Assembly (NCBI GenBank): GCA_023053685.1
Contig: JALIGW010000061.1
Coordinates: 2,870,001-2,934,000 of the forward strand
Source: Diadophis punctatus similis
Lineage: Eukaryota; Chordata; Lepidosauria; Squamata; Dipsadidae
Direction: 5' to 3'
Length of the DNA stretch: 64,000 nucleotides
Under the pieces are notes generated by a model. That model did no database searches. It was not told the origin of the DNA and worked only from the letters and a program-made list of their open reading frames with translations. Shown here piece after piece: positions 10,601 to 23,335 of this stretch (the stretch's first letter is position 1; every line of letters begins with the position of its first letter). Position numbers and translations under genes: made by a program.

Positions 10601-12488
10601 AGCCAGGAATTGCACGCCCAGCTTCTGTGAATTCAAACTACAATGTAGTGAGGTTTCTTCCCCCAGATACTCACAGGTCTCAGCCAGGAACTCCACCCCC
10701 AGCTTCTGTGAATTCAAACTACAATGGAGTGAGGTTTGTTCCCCCAGATACTCACAGGTCTCAGCCAGGAACTCCACCCCCAGTTTCTGTGAATTCAAAC
10801 TACAATGGAGTGAGGTTTTTTTCCCCAGATACACACCTGTCTCAGCCAGGAACTCCACCCCCAGCTTCTGTGAATTGAAACTACAATGCAGTGAGGTTTT
10901 TTCCCCAGATACTCACAGGTCTCAGCCAGGAACTCCACCCCCAGCTTCTGTGAATTGAAACTACAATGGAGTGAGGTTTTTTCCCCCAGAAACTCACAGG
11001 TCTCAGCCAAGAACTCCACCCCCAGCTTCTGTGAATTCAAACTACAATGGAGTGAGGTTCCCCCCCCCCCAGATACTCACAGGTCTCAGCAAGGACCTCC
11101 ACCCCCAGCTTTTGTGAATTCAAACTACAATGGAGTGAGGTTTTCCCCCGATACTCACAGGTCTCAGCCAGGAACTCCACCCCCAGCTTTTGTGAATTCA
11201 AACTACAATGGAGTGAGGTTCCCCCCCCCGATACTCACAGGTCTCAGCCAGGAACTCCACCCCCAGCTTCTGTGAAATCAAACTACAATGGAGTGAGGTT
11301 TTTTCCCCAGATACTCACAGGTCTCAGCCAGGAACTCCACCCCCAGCTTCTGTGAATTGAAACTACAATGCAGTGAGGTTTTGTTCCCCCAGATACTCAC
11401 GGGTCTCAGCCAAGAACTCCATGCCCAGCTTCTGTGAATTCAAACTACAATGGAGTGAGGTTTGTTCCCCCAGATACTCACAGGTCTCAGCCAGGAACTC
11501 CAAGCCAAGCTTCTGTGAATTCATACTGCAATGGAGTGAGGTTTTTTAACCCAGAAACTCACAGGTCTCAGCCAGGAACTCCACCCCCAGCTTCTGTGAA
11601 TTCAAACTACAATGGAGTGAGGTTTTGTTCCCCCAGATACTCACAAGTCTCAGCCAGGAACTCCACCCCCAGCTTCTGTGAATTCAAACTACAATGGAGT
11701 GAGGTTTCTTCCCCCAGATACTCACAGGTCTCAGCCAGGAACTCCACCCCCAGCTTCTGTGAATTCAAACTACAATGGAGTGAGGTTTGTTCCCCCAGAT
11801 ACTCACAGGTCTCAGCCAGGAACTCCACCCCCAGTTTCTGTGAATTCAAACTACAATGGAGTGAGGTTTTTTTCCCCAGATACACACCTGTCTCAGCCAG
11901 GAACTCCACCCCCAGCTTCTGTGAATTGAAACTACAATGCAGTGAGGTTTTTTCCCCAGATACTCACAGGTCTCAGCCAGGAATTCCACCCCCAGCTTCT
12001 GTGAATTGAAACTACAATGGAGTGAGGTTTTTTCCCCCAGATACTCACAGGTCTCAGCCAAGAACTCCACCCCCAGCTTCTGTGAATTCAAACTACAATG
12101 GAGTGAGGTTCCCCCCCCCAGATACTCACAGGTCTCAGCAAGGACCTCCACCCCCAGCTTTTGTGAATTCAAACTACAATGGAGTGAGGTTTTCCCCCGA
12201 TACTCACAGGTCTCAGCCAGGAACTCCACCCCCAGCTTTTGTGAATTCAAACTACAATGGAGTGAGGTTCCCCCCCCCGATACTCACAGGTCTCAGCCAG
12301 GAACTCCACCCCCAGCTTCTGTGAAATCAAACTATAATGGAGTGAGGTTTTTTCCCCAGATACTCACAGGTCTCAGCCAGGAACTCCACCCCCAGCTTCT
12401 GTGAATTGAAACTACAATGCAGTGAGGTTTTGTTCCCCCAGATACTCACGGGTCTCAGCCAAGAACTCCATGCCCAGCTTCTGTGAAT
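7641..12488 (+). repeat. 16/32-monomer HOR tract
   Basis: GAATTCATACTGC markers at 7641, 8934 and 11517 are 1293 and 2583 bp apart. 7925-9905 repeats at 10508-12488 with an offset of 2583, so the working period is 32 monomers made of two related but distinct 16-monomer halves. In the half beginning at 8934 the CAGATCCTCAC and GGAATTGCACGCC monomers are absent. In the half around 9907-10460 the order goes through CACAAGCCTC, AAACTAAAATGG and GTTATTTCTCCCAG monomers instead. Confidence 0.85.
9097..9177 (+). repeat. Reference monomer (consensus-like 81 bp unit)
   Basis: This copy matches the majority base at essentially every position and serves as a numbering reference. Positions 1-6 are an EcoRI site; 15-17 the only ATG; 21-23 TGA in frame with it; 26-31 a T-rich run; 32-36 C5; 37-46 AGATACTCAC; 48-55 GGTCTCAG (holding a BsaI recognition sequence); 59-67 GGAACTCCA; 68-72 C5; 73-81 AGCTTCTGT. 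Composition by count is 21 A, 26 C, 15 G, 19 T (about 51% GC) with no CpG. Main variants: GAATTG, GAATGC, GAATTT, GAAATC or GATTTC at the EcoRI site; TACAATGCAG for TACAATGGAG; C tracts of 4 to 14; TACTAAC for TACTCAC; and CACGCCC, CACCCGC or CACCAAC in the second C tract. Confidence 0.95.
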
Positions 12489-14671
12489 TCAAACTACAAT
12501 GGAGTGAGGTTTGTTCCCCCAGATACTCACAGGTCTCAGCCAGGAACTCCACCCCAGCTTCTGTGAATTGAAACTACAATGCAGTGAGGTTTTTCCCCCC
12601 AGATACTCACAAGCCTCAGCCAGGAATTCCACCCCCAGCTTCTGTGAATTCAAACTAAAATGGATTGAGGTTTTTCTCCCAGATACTAACACGTCTCAGC
12701 CAGGAACTCCACCAACAGCTTCTGTGAATTCAAACTACAATGGAGTGAGGTTATTTCTCCCAGATACTAACAAGTCTCAGCCAGGAACTCCACGGCCAGC
12801 TTCTGTGAATTCAAACTACAATGTAGTGAGGTTTCTTCCCCCAGATACTCACAGGTCTCAGCCAGGAACTCCACCCCCAGCTTCTGTGAATTCAAACTAC
12901 AATGGAGTGAGGTTTGTTCCCCCAGATACTCACAGGTCTCAGCCAGGAACTCCACCCCCAGCTTCTGTGAATTTAAACTACAATGGAGTGAGGTTTCCCC
13001 CCCCCCCATACTCACAGGTCTCAGCCAGGAACTCCACCCCCAGCTTCTGTGAAATCAAACTGCAATGGAGTGAGGTTTTTCCCCAGATACTCACAGGTCT
13101 CAGCCAGGAGCTCCACCCCCAGCTTCTGTGAATTCAAACTACAATGGAGTGAGGTTTTTTTCCGAGATACTCACAGGTCTCAGCCAGGAACTCCAACCCC
13201 AGCTTCTGTGAATTGAAAATACAATGCAGTGAGGTTTCCCCCCCCCCAGATACCCACAGGTCTCAGCCAGGAACTCCACCCCCAGCTTCTGTGAATTCAA
13301 ACTACAATGCAGCGAGGTTTTTCCCCCCAGATACTCACAAGTCTCAGCCAGGAACTCCACCCCCAGCTTCTGTGAATTCAAACTACAATGGATTGAGGTT
13401 TTGTCCCCCAGATACTCACACGTCTCAGCCTGGAACTCCACCAACAGCTTCTGTGAATTCAAACTACAATGGAGTGAGGTTTTTCCCCGAGATACTAAAA
13501 AAGTCTCAGCCAGGAACTCCACCCGCAGCTTCTGTGAATTCAAACTACAATGGAGTGAGGTTTCTTCCCCCAGATACTCACAGGTCTCAGCCAGGAACTC
13601 CACGCCTAGCTTCTGTGAATTCAAACTACAATGTACTGAGGTTTGTTCCCCCAGATACTCACAGGTCTCAGCCAGGAACTCCACCCCCAGCTTCTGTGAA
13701 TTCAAACTACAATGGAGTGAGGTTTGTTCCCCCAGATACTCACAGGTATCAGCCAGGAACTCCACCCCCAGTTTCTGTGAATTGAAACTACAATGGAGTG
13801 AAGTGTTTCCCCCCAGATACTCACAGGTATCAGCCAGGAACTCCACCCCCAGCTATTGTGAATTCAAACTACAATGGAGTGAGGTTTTGTTCCCCCAGAT
13901 ACTCACAGGTCTCAGCCAAGAACTCCACCCCCAGCTTCTGTGAATTCAAACTACAATGGAGTGAGGTTTGTTCCCCCAGATACTCACAGGTCTCAGCCAG
14001 GAACTCCACCCCCAGTTTCTGTGAATTCAAACTACAATGGAGTGAGGTTTTTTTCCCCAGATACACACCTGTCTCAGCCAGGAACTCCACCCCCAGCTTC
14101 TGTGAATTGAAACTACAATGCAGTGAGGTTTTTTCCCCAGATACTCACAGGTCTCAGCCAGGAACTCCACCCCCAGCTTCTGTGAATTGAAACTACAATG
14201 GAGTGAGGTTTTTTCCCCCAGATACTCACAGGTCTCAGCCAAGAACTCCACCCCCAGCTTCTGTGAATTCAAACTACAATGGAGTGAGGTTCCCCCCCCC
14301 CAGATACTCACAGGTCTCAGCAAGGACCTCCACCCCCAGCTTTTGTGAATTCAAACTACAATGGAGTGAGGTTTTCCCCCGATACTCACAGGTCTCAGCC
14401 AGGAACTCCACCCCCAGCTTTTGTGAATTCAAACTACAATGGAGTGAGGTTCCCCCCCCCCGATACTCACAGGTCTCAGCCAGGAACTCCACCCCCAGCT
14501 TCTGTGAAATCAAACTATAATGGAGTGAGGTTTTTTCCCCAGATACTCACAGGTCTCAGCCAGGAACTCCACCCCCAGCTTCTGTGAATTGAAACTACAA
14601 TGCAGTGAGGTTTTGTTCCCCCAGATACTCACGGGTCTCAGCCAAGAACTCCATGCCCAGCTTCTGTGAAT
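12489..14671 (+). repeat. 27-monomer HOR unit, copy 1 (2183 bp)
   Basis: The unit starts in the GTTTGTTCCCCC / CACAAGCCTC / AAACTAAAATGG run. It passes through GTTATTTCTCCC, a long C tract (11 C at 12997-13007), CAGATACCCACAGG, CAGCGAGG, CACACGTCTCAGCCTGG and GATACTAAAAAAGTC, and ends with a piece of the 16-monomer HOR (CACACCTGTC to CCATGCCC). The next unit repeats it at offset 2183. Confidence 0.87.
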
Positions 14672-16113
14672 TCAAACTACAATGGAGTGAGGTTTGTTCC
14701 CCCAGATACTCACAGGTCTCAGCCAGGAACTCCACCCCAGCTTCTGTGAATTGAAACTACAATGCAGTGAGGTTTTTCCCCCCAGATACTCACAAGCCTC
14801 AGCCAGGAATTCCACCCCCAGCTTCTGTGAATTCAAACTAAAATGGATTGAGGTTTTTCTCCCAGATACTAACACGTCTCAGCCAGGAACTCCACCAACA
14901 GCTTCTGTGAATTCAAACTACAATGGAGTGAGGTTATTTCTCCCAGATACTAACAAGTCTCAGCCAGGAACTCCACGGCCAGCTTCTGTGAATTCAAACT
15001 ACAATGTAGTGAGGTTTCTTCCCCCAGATACTCACAGGTCTCAGCCAGGAACTCCACCCCCAGCTTCTGTGAATTCAAACTACAATGGAGTGAGGTTTGT
15101 TCCCCCAGATACTCACAGGTCTCAGCCAGGAACTCCACCCCCAGCTTCTGTGAATTTAAACTACAATGGAGTGAGGTTTCCCCCCCCCCCCCCATACTCA
15201 CAGGTCTCAGCCAGGAACTCCACCCCCAGCTTCTGTGAAATCAAACTGCAATGGAGTGAGGTTTTTCCCCAGATACTCACAGGTCTCAGCCAGGAGCTCC
15301 ACCCCCAGCTTCTGTGAATTCAAACTACAATGGAGTGAGGTTTTTTTCCGAGATACTCACAGGTCTCAGCCAGGAACTCCAACCCCAGTTTCTGTGAATT
15401 GAAAATACAATGCAGTGAGGTTTCCCCCCCCCCCCAGATACCCACAGGTCTCAGCCAGGAACTCCACCCCCAGCTTCTGTGAATTCAAACTACAATGCAG
15501 CGAGGTTTTTCCCCCCAGATACTCACAAGTCTCAGCCAGGAACTCCACCCCCAGCTTCTGTGAATTCAAACTACAATGGATTGAGGTTTTGTCCCCCAGA
15601 TACTCACACGTCTCAGCCTGGAACTCCACCAACAGCTTCTGTGAATTCAAACTACAATGGAGTGAGGTTTTTCCCCGAGATACTAAAAAAGTCTCAGCCA
15701 GGAACTCCACCCGCAGCTTCTGTGAATTCAAACTACAATGGAGTGAGGTTTCTTCCCCCAGATACTCACAGGTCTCAGCCAGGAACTCCACGCCTAGCTT
15801 CTGTGAATTCAAACTACAATGTACTGAGGTTTGTTCCCCCAGATACTCACAGGTCTCAGCCAGGAACTCCACCCCCAGCTTCTGTGAATTCAAACTACAA
15901 TGGAGTGAGGTTTGTTCCCCCAGATACTCACAGGTATCAGCCAGGAACTCCACCCCCAGTTTCTGTGAATTGAAACTACAATGGAGTGAAGTGTTTCCCC
16001 CCAGATACTCACAGGTATCAGCCAGGAACTCCACCCCCAGCTATTGTGAATTCAAACTACAATGGAGTGAGGTTTTGTTCCCCCAGATACTCACAGGTCT
16101 CAGCCAAGAACTC
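14672..16113 (+). repeat. 27-monomer HOR unit, copy 2 (partial)
   Basis: This matches 12489-13925. The offset is 2183 at the left end and 2188 at the right. The whole 5 bp change is accounted for by two C tracts: 14 C at 15180-15193 against 11, and 12 C at 15424-15435 against 10. After about 16113 the order leaves that of copy 1 and enters a monomer with CAGATAATCAC and AGCTGTTGTG. Confidence 0.88.
15180..15193 (+). repeat. Longest C homopolymer (C14)
   Basis: Fourteen consecutive C in the hypervariable tract (monomer positions ~29-36). The homologous site in the previous 27-monomer unit (12997-13007) has eleven. Confidence 0.9.
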
Positions 16114-18590
16114 CACCCCCAGCTTCTGTGAATTCAAACTACAATGGAGTGAGGTTCCCCCCCCAGATAATCACAGGTCTCAGCAAGGACCTCCACCCCC
16201 AGCTGTTGTGAATTCAAACTACAATGGAGTGAGGTTTTTCCCCGAGATACTAACAAGTCTCAGCCAGGAACTCCACGCCTAGCTTCTGTGAATTCAAACT
16301 ACAATGTACTGAGGTTTGTTCCCCCAGATACTCACAGGTCTCAGCCAGGAACTCCACCCCCAGCTTCTGTGAATTCAAACTACAATGGAGTGAGGTTTGT
16401 TCCCCCAGATACTCACAGGTATCAGCCAGGAACTCCACCCCCAGTTTCTGTGAATTGAAACTACAATGGAGTGAAGTTTTTCCCCCCAGATACTCACAGG
16501 TATCAGCCAGGAACTCCACCCCAGCTTCTGTGAATTGAAACTACAATGCAGTGGGGTTTTTCTCCCAGATACTCACAGGTCTCAGCCAAGAACTCCACCC
16601 CCAGCTTCTGTGAATTCAAACTACAATGGAGTGAGGTTTTGTTCCCCCAGATACTCACAGGTCTCAGCCAAGAACTGCACCCCCAGCTTCTGTGAATTCA
16701 AACTACAATGGAGTGAGGTTTCCCCCCCCCCAGATAATCACAGGTCTCAGCAAGGACCTCCACCCCCAGCTGTTGTGAATTCAAACTACAATGGAGTGAG
16801 GTTTTCCAGCCGATACTCACAGGTCTCAGCCAGGAACTCCACCCCCATCTTCTGTGAATTCAAACTACAATGGAGTGAGGTTCCCCCCCCCCGATACTCA
16901 CAGGTCTCAGCCAGGAACTCCACCCCCAGCTTCTGTGAAATCAAACTACAATGGAGTGAGGTTTTTTCCCAGATACTCACAGGTCTTAGCCAGGAACTCC
17001 ACCCCCAGCTTCTGTGAATTGAAACTACAATGCAGTGAGGTTTTGTTCCCCCAGATACTCACGGGTCTCAGCCAGGAACTCCACGCCCAGCTTCTGTGAT
17101 TTCAAACTACAATGGAGTGAGGTTTTGTTCCCCCAGATTCTCACAAGTCTCAGCCAGGAACTCCACCCCCAGCTTCTGTGAATTCAAACTACAATGGAGT
17201 GAGGTTCCCCCCCCCCCAGATACTCACAGGTCTCAGCAAGGACCTCCACCCCCAGCTTTTGTGAATTCAAACTACAATGGAGTGAGGTTTTCCCCCGATA
17301 CTCACAGGTCTCAGCCAGGAACTCCACCCCCAGCTTTTGTGAATTCAAACTACAATGGAGTGAGGTCCCCCCCCCGATACTCACAGGTCTCAGCCAGGAA
17401 CTCCACCCCCAGCTTCTGTGAAATCAAACTACAATGGAGTGAGGTTTTTTTCCCAGATAATCACAGGTCTAAGCCAGGAACTCCACCCCCAGCTTCTGTG
17501 AATTGAAACTACAATGCAGTGAGGTTTTGTTCCCCCAGATACTCACGGGTCTCAGCCAAGAACTCCATGCCCAGCTTCTGTGATTTCAAACTACAATGGA
17601 GTGAGGTTTGTTCCCCCAGATACTCACAGGTATCAGCCAGGAACTCCACCCCAGCTTCTGTGAATTGAAACTACAATGCAGTGAGGTTTTTCCCCCCAGA
17701 TACTCACAAGCCTCAGCCAGGAATTCCACCCCCAGCTTCTGTGAATTCAAACTAAAATGGATTGAGGTTTTTCTCCCAGATACTAACACGTCTCAGCCAG
17801 GAACTCCACCAGCAGCTTCTGTGAATTCAAACTACAATGGAGTGAGGTTATTTCTCCCAGATACTAACAAGTCTCAGCCAGGAACTCCACGGCCAGCTTC
17901 TGTGAATTCAAACTACAATGTAGTGAGGTTTCTTCCCCCAGATACTCACAGGTCTCAGCCAGGAACTCCACCCCCAGCTTCTGTGAATTCAAACTACAAT
18001 GGAGTGAGGTTTGTTCCCCCAGATACTCACAGGTTTCAGCCAGGAACTCCACCCCCAGCTTCTGTGAATTCAAACTACAATGGAGTGAGGTTTCCCCCCC
18101 CCCAGATACACACAGATCTCAGCAAGGACCTCCACCCCCAGCTTTTGTGAATTTAAACTACAATGGAGTGAGGTTCCCCCCCCCCATACTCACAGTTCTC
18201 AGCCAGGAGCTCCACGCCCAGCTTCTGTGAATTCAAACTACAATGGAGTGAGGTTTTTTTCCGAGATACTCACAGGTCTCAGCCAGGAACTCCAACCCCA
18301 GCTTCTGTGAATTGAAAATACAATGCAGTGAGGTTTCCCCCCCAGATACTCACAGGTCTCAGCCAGGAACTCCACCCCCAGCTTCTGTGAATTCAAACTA
18401 CAATGCAGCGAGGTTTTTCCCCCCAGATACTCACAAGTCTCATCCAGGAACTCCACCCCCAGCTTCTGTGAATTCAAACTACAATGGATTGAGGTTTTGT
18501 CCCCCAGATACTCACACGTCTCAGCCAGGAACTCCACCAACAGCTTCTGTGAATTCAAACTACAATGGAGTGAGGTTTTTCCCCGAGATA
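16114..18590 (+). repeat. ~30-monomer HOR unit, copy 1
   Basis: Markers in order: CCCCGAGATACTAACAAGTC; CACGCCTAGC with TACAATGTACTGAGG; GGTATCAGCC; GCAGTGGGG; CAGATAATCAC with AGCTGTTGTG; TTTTCCAGCCGATAC; CAGATTCTCAC; CCATGCCC; AAACTAAAATGG; and CAGGTTTCAGCC. The first half recurs about 2.42 kb downstream (16535 to 18957). The unit also has a counterpart at 32560-34980 in superblock B, at offsets of 16471 then 16551 as one extra monomer enters copy B near 33660-33740. Confidence 0.78.
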
Positions 18591-20578
18591 CTAACAAGTC
18601 TCAGCCAGGAACTCCACCCGCAGCTTCTGTGAATTCAAACTACAATGGAGTGAGGTTTCTTCCCCCAGATACTCACAGGTCTCAGCCAGGAACTCCACGC
18701 CTAGCTTCTGTGAATTCAAACTACAATGTACTGAGGTTTGTTCCCCCAGATACTCACAGGTCTCAGCCAGGAACTCCACCCCCAGCTTCTGTGAATTCAA
18801 ACTACAATGGAGTGAGGTTTGTTCCCCCAGATACTCACAGGTATCAGCCAGGAACTCCACCCCCAGTTTCTGTGAATTGAAACTACAATGGAGTGAAGTT
18901 TTTCCCCCCAGATACTCACAGGTCTCAGCCAGGAACTCCACCCCAGCTTCTGTGAATTGAAACTACAATGCAGTGAGGTTTTTCTCCCAGATACTCACAG
19001 GTCTCAGCCAAGAACTCCACCCCCAGCTTCTGTGAATTCAAACTACAATGGAGTGAGGTGTTGTTCCCCCAGATACTCACAGGTCTCAGCCAAGAACTCC
19101 ACCCCCAGCTTCTGTGAATTCAAACTACAATGGAGTGAGGTTCCCCCCCCCCAGATAATCACAGGTCTCAGCAAGGACCTCCACCCCCAGCTGTTGTGAA
19201 TTCAAACTACAATGGAGTGAGGTTTTCCAGCCGATACTCACAGGTCTCAGCCAGGAACTCCACCCCCAGCTTCTGTGAATTCAAACTACAATGGAGTGAG
19301 GTTCCCCCCCCCCGATACTCACAGGTCTCAGCCAGGAACTCCACCCCCAGCTTCTGTGAAATCAAACTACAATGGAGTGAGGTTATTCCCCAGATACTCA
19401 CATGTCTTAGCCAGGAACTCCACCCCCAGCTTCTGTGAATTGAAACTACAATGCAGTGAGGTTTTGTTCCCCCAGATAGTCACGGGTCTCAGCCAGGAAC
19501 TCCACGCCCAGCTTCTGTGAATGCAAACTACAATGGAGTGAGGTTTGTTCCCCCAGATACTCACAGGTCTCAGCCAGGAACTCCACCCCCAGCTTCTGTG
19601 AATTCAAACTACAATGGAGTGAAGTGTTTCCCCAGAGATACTCACAGGTATCAGCCAGGAACTCCACCCCAGCTTCTGTGAATTGAAACTACAATGCAGT
19701 GAGGTTTTTCCCCCCAGATACTCACAAGCCTCAGCCAGGAATTCCACGCCCAGCTTCTGTGAATTCAAACTAAAATTTATTGAGGTTTTTCTCCCAGATA
19801 CTAACACGTCTCAGCCAGGAACTCCACGGCCAGCTTCTGTGAATTCAAACTACAATGGAGTGAGGTTATTTCCCCCAGATACTAACAAGTCTCAGCCAGG
19901 AACTCCACGCCCAGCTTCTGTGAATTCAAACTACAATGTAGTGAGGTTTCTTCCCCCAGATACTCACAGGTCTCAACCAGGAACTCCACCCCCAGCTTCT
20001 GTGAATTCAAACTACAATGGAGTGAGGTTTTCCCCCCCCCCAATACTCACAGGTCTCAGCCAGGAACTCCACCCCCAGCTTCTGTGAAATCAAACTACAA
20101 TGGAGTGAGGTTTTTTTCATAGATACTCACAGGTCTCAGCCAGGAACTCCACCCCCAGCTTCTGTGAATTCAAACTACAATGGAGTGAGGTTTTTTTCCG
20201 AGACACTCACAGGTCTCAGCCAGGAACTCCAACCCCAGCTTCTGTGAATTGAAACTACAATGCAGTGAGGTTTTGTTCCCCCAGATACTCACGGGTCTCA
20301 GCCAGGAACTCCACGCCCAGCTTCCGTGAATGCAAACTACAATGGAGTGAGGTTTGTTCCCCCAGATACTCACAGGTCTCAGCCAGGAACTCCACCCCCA
20401 GCTTCTGTGAATTCAAACTACAATGGAGTGAAGTGTTTCCCCCGAGATACTCACAGGTATCAGCCAGGAACTCCACCCCAGCTTCTGTGAATTGAAACTA
20501 CAATGCAGTGAGGTTTTTCCCCCCAGATACTCACAAGCCTCAGCCAGGAATTCCACCCCCAGATTCTGTGAATTCAAA
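18591..20578 (+). repeat. ~30-monomer HOR unit, copy 2 (shortened)
   Basis: It begins like 16250 and follows that order to the TTTTCCAGCCGATAC monomer, then differs: GTTATTCCCCAG, CAGATAGTCACGGG, GTTTCCCCAGAGATAC, TTTTTTTCATAGATAC, GAGACACTCAC and CAGCTTCCGTGAATGC. The same series lies at 34980-36966 at an offset of 16388-16389, and 35585 onward repeats again as the 29-monomer HOR. Confidence 0.8.
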
Positions 20579-23335
20579 CTAAAATGGATTGAGGTTTGTT
20601 CCCCCAGATACTCACAGGTCTCAGCCAGGAACTCCACCCCCAGCTTCTGTGAATTCAAACTACAATGGAGTGAGGTTCCCCCCCCCAGATACTCACAGAT
20701 CTCAGCAAGGACCTCCACCCCCAGCTTTTGTGAATTTAAACTACAATGGAGTGAGGTTTCCCCCCCCCCCATACTCACAGGTCTCAGCCAGGAACTCCAC
20801 CCCCAGCTTCTGTGAAATCAAACTACAATGGAGTGAGGTTTTTTTCATAGATACTCACAGGTCTCAGCCAGGAACTCCACCCCCAGCTTCTGTGAATTCA
20901 AACTACAATGCAGTGAGGTTTTTCCCCCCAGATACTCACAGGTCTCAGCCAGGAACTCCACCCCCAGCTTCTGTGAATTCAAACTACAATGCAGCGAGGT
21001 TTTTCCCCCCAGATACTCACAAGTCTCATCCAGGAACTCCACCCCCAGCTTCTGTGAATTCAAACTACAATGGATTGAGGTTTTGTCCCCCAGATACTCA
21101 CACGTCTCAGCCAGGAACTCCACCAACAGCTTCTGTGAATTCAAACTACAATGGAGTGAGGTTTTTTCCCCGAGATACTAACAAGTCTCAGCCAGGAACT
21201 CCACCCGCAGCTTCTGTGAATTCAAACTACAATGGAGTGAGGTTTCTTCCCCCAGATACTCACAGGTCTCAGCCAGGAACTCCACGCCCAGCTTCTGTGA
21301 ATTGAAACTACAATGCAGTGAGGTTTTTCTCCCAGATACTCACAGGTCTCAGCCAAGAACTCCACCCCCAGCTTCTGTGAATTCAAACTACAATGGAGTG
21401 AGGTTTTGTTCCCCCAGATACTCACAGGTCTCAGCCAAGAACTCCACCCCCAGCTTCTGTGAATTCAAACTACAATGGAGTGAGGTTTCCACCTCCCAGA
21501 TAATCACAGGTCTCAGCAAGGATCTCCACCCCCAGCTTTTGTGAATTCAAACTACAATGGAGTGAGGTTTTCCCGCCGATACTCACAGGTCTCAGCCAGA
21601 AACTCCACCCCCAGCTTCTGTGAATTGAAACTACAATGGAGTGAGGTCCCCCCCCCCGATACTCACAGGTCTCAGCCAGGAACTCCACCCCCAGCTTCTG
21701 GAAATCAAACTACAATGGAGTGAGGTTTTTTCCCAGATACTCACAGGTCTTAGCCAGGAACTCCACCCCCAGCTTCTGTGAATTGAAACTACAATGCAGT
21801 GAGGTTTTGTTCCCCCAGATACTCACGGGTCTCAGCCAGGAACTCCACGCCCAGCTTCTGTGAATGCAAACTACAATGGAGTGAGGTTTGTTCCCCCAGA
21901 TACTCACAGGTCTCAGCCAGGAACTCCACCCCAGCTTCTGTGAATTGAAACTACAATGCATTGAGGTTTTTCCCCCCAGATACTCACAAGCCTCAGCCAG
22001 GAATTCCACCCCCAGCTTCTGTGAATTCAAACTAAAATGGATTGTGGTTTTTCTCCCAGATACTAACACGTCTCAGCCAGGAACTCCACCAACAGCTTCT
22101 GTGAATTCAAACTACAATGGAGTGAGGTTATTTCCCCCAGATACTAACAAGTCTCAGCCAGGAACTCCACGCCCAGCTTCTGTGAATTCAAACTACAATG
22201 TAGTGAGGTTTCTTCCCCCAGATACTCACAGGTCTCAACCAGGAACTCCACCCCCAGCTTCTGTGAATTCAAACTACAATGGAGTGAGGTTTGTTCCCCC
22301 AGATACTCACAGGTCTCAGCCAGGAACTCCACCCCCAGCTTCTGTGAATTCAAACTACAATGGAGTGAGGTTTCCCCCCCCCATACTCACAGGTCTCAGC
22401 TAGGAACTCCACCCCCAGCTTCTGTGAATTCAAACTACAATGGAGTGAGGTTTTTTTCCGAGACACTCACAGGTCTCAGCCAGGAACTCCAACCCCAGCT
22501 TCTGTGAATTGAAAATACAATGCAGTGAGGTTTTTCCCCCCAGATACTCACAGGTCTGAGCCAGGAACTCCACCCCCAGCTTCTGTGAATTCAAACTACA
22601 ATGCAGCGAGGTTTTTCCCCCCAGAAACTCACAAGTCTCATACAGGAACTCCACCCCCAGCTTCTGTGAATTCAAACTACAATGGATTGAGGTTTTGTCC
22701 TCCAGATACTCACACGTCTCAGCCAGGAACTCCACCAACAGCTTCTGTGAATTCAAACTACAATGGAGTGAGGTTTTTTCCCCGAGATACTAACAAGTCT
22801 CAGCCAGGAACTCCACCCGCAGCTTCTGTGAATTCAAACTACAATGGAGTGAGGTTTCTTCCCCCAGATACTCACAGGTCTCAGCCAGGAACTCCACGCC
22901 CAGCTTCTGTGAATTCAAACTACAATGTAGTGAGGTTTGTTCCCCCAGATACTCACAGGTCTCAGCCAGGAACTCCACCCCCAGCTTCTGTGAATTCAAA
23001 CTACAATGGAGTGAGGTTTGTTCCCCCAGATACTCACAGGTCTCAGCCAGGAACTCCACCCCCAGTTTCTGTGAATTCAAACTACAATGGAGTGAAATTT
23101 TTCCCCCCAGATACTCACAGGTATCAGCCAGGAACTCCACCCCAGCTTCTGCGAATTGAAACTACAATGCAGTGAGGTTTTTCTCCCAGATACTCACAGG
23201 TCTCAGCCAAGAACTCCACCCCCAGCTTCTGTGAATTCAAACTACAATGGAGTGAGGTTTTGTTCCCCCAGATACTCACAGGTCTCAGCCAAGAACTCCA
23301 CCCCCAGCTTCTGTGAATTCAAACTACAATGGAGT
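20579..23335 (+). repeat. Right end of superblock A
   Basis: The segment opens with a hybrid monomer (GGATTGAGGTTTGTTCCC at 20586-20603) that joins two sites 242 bp (three monomers) apart in the parent order seen at 36966-37225. From 20845 to the end it matches 39817-42308 at an offset of 18972-18973. Both copies share rare changes: TTCTGGAAATC, TGCATTGAGG, GGTCTGAGCC, CATACAGGAAC and CAGCTAGGAAC. Confidence 0.85.

Larger units (their letters stand above)
5791..23335 (+). repeat. Superblock copy A (~17.5 kb)
   Basis: This stretch aligns in direct orientation with 24368-42308. The offset is 18577-18578 over 5791-9680, 18821 around 12489-12970, and 18972-18973 over 20845-23335. Between these anchors the offset jumps by whole HOR units, and some stretches also match a second site at 16.39-16.55 kb. 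Left of 5791 and right of 23335 the variant order of the two copies diverges. It contains nested HORs described separately. Confidence 0.85.
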
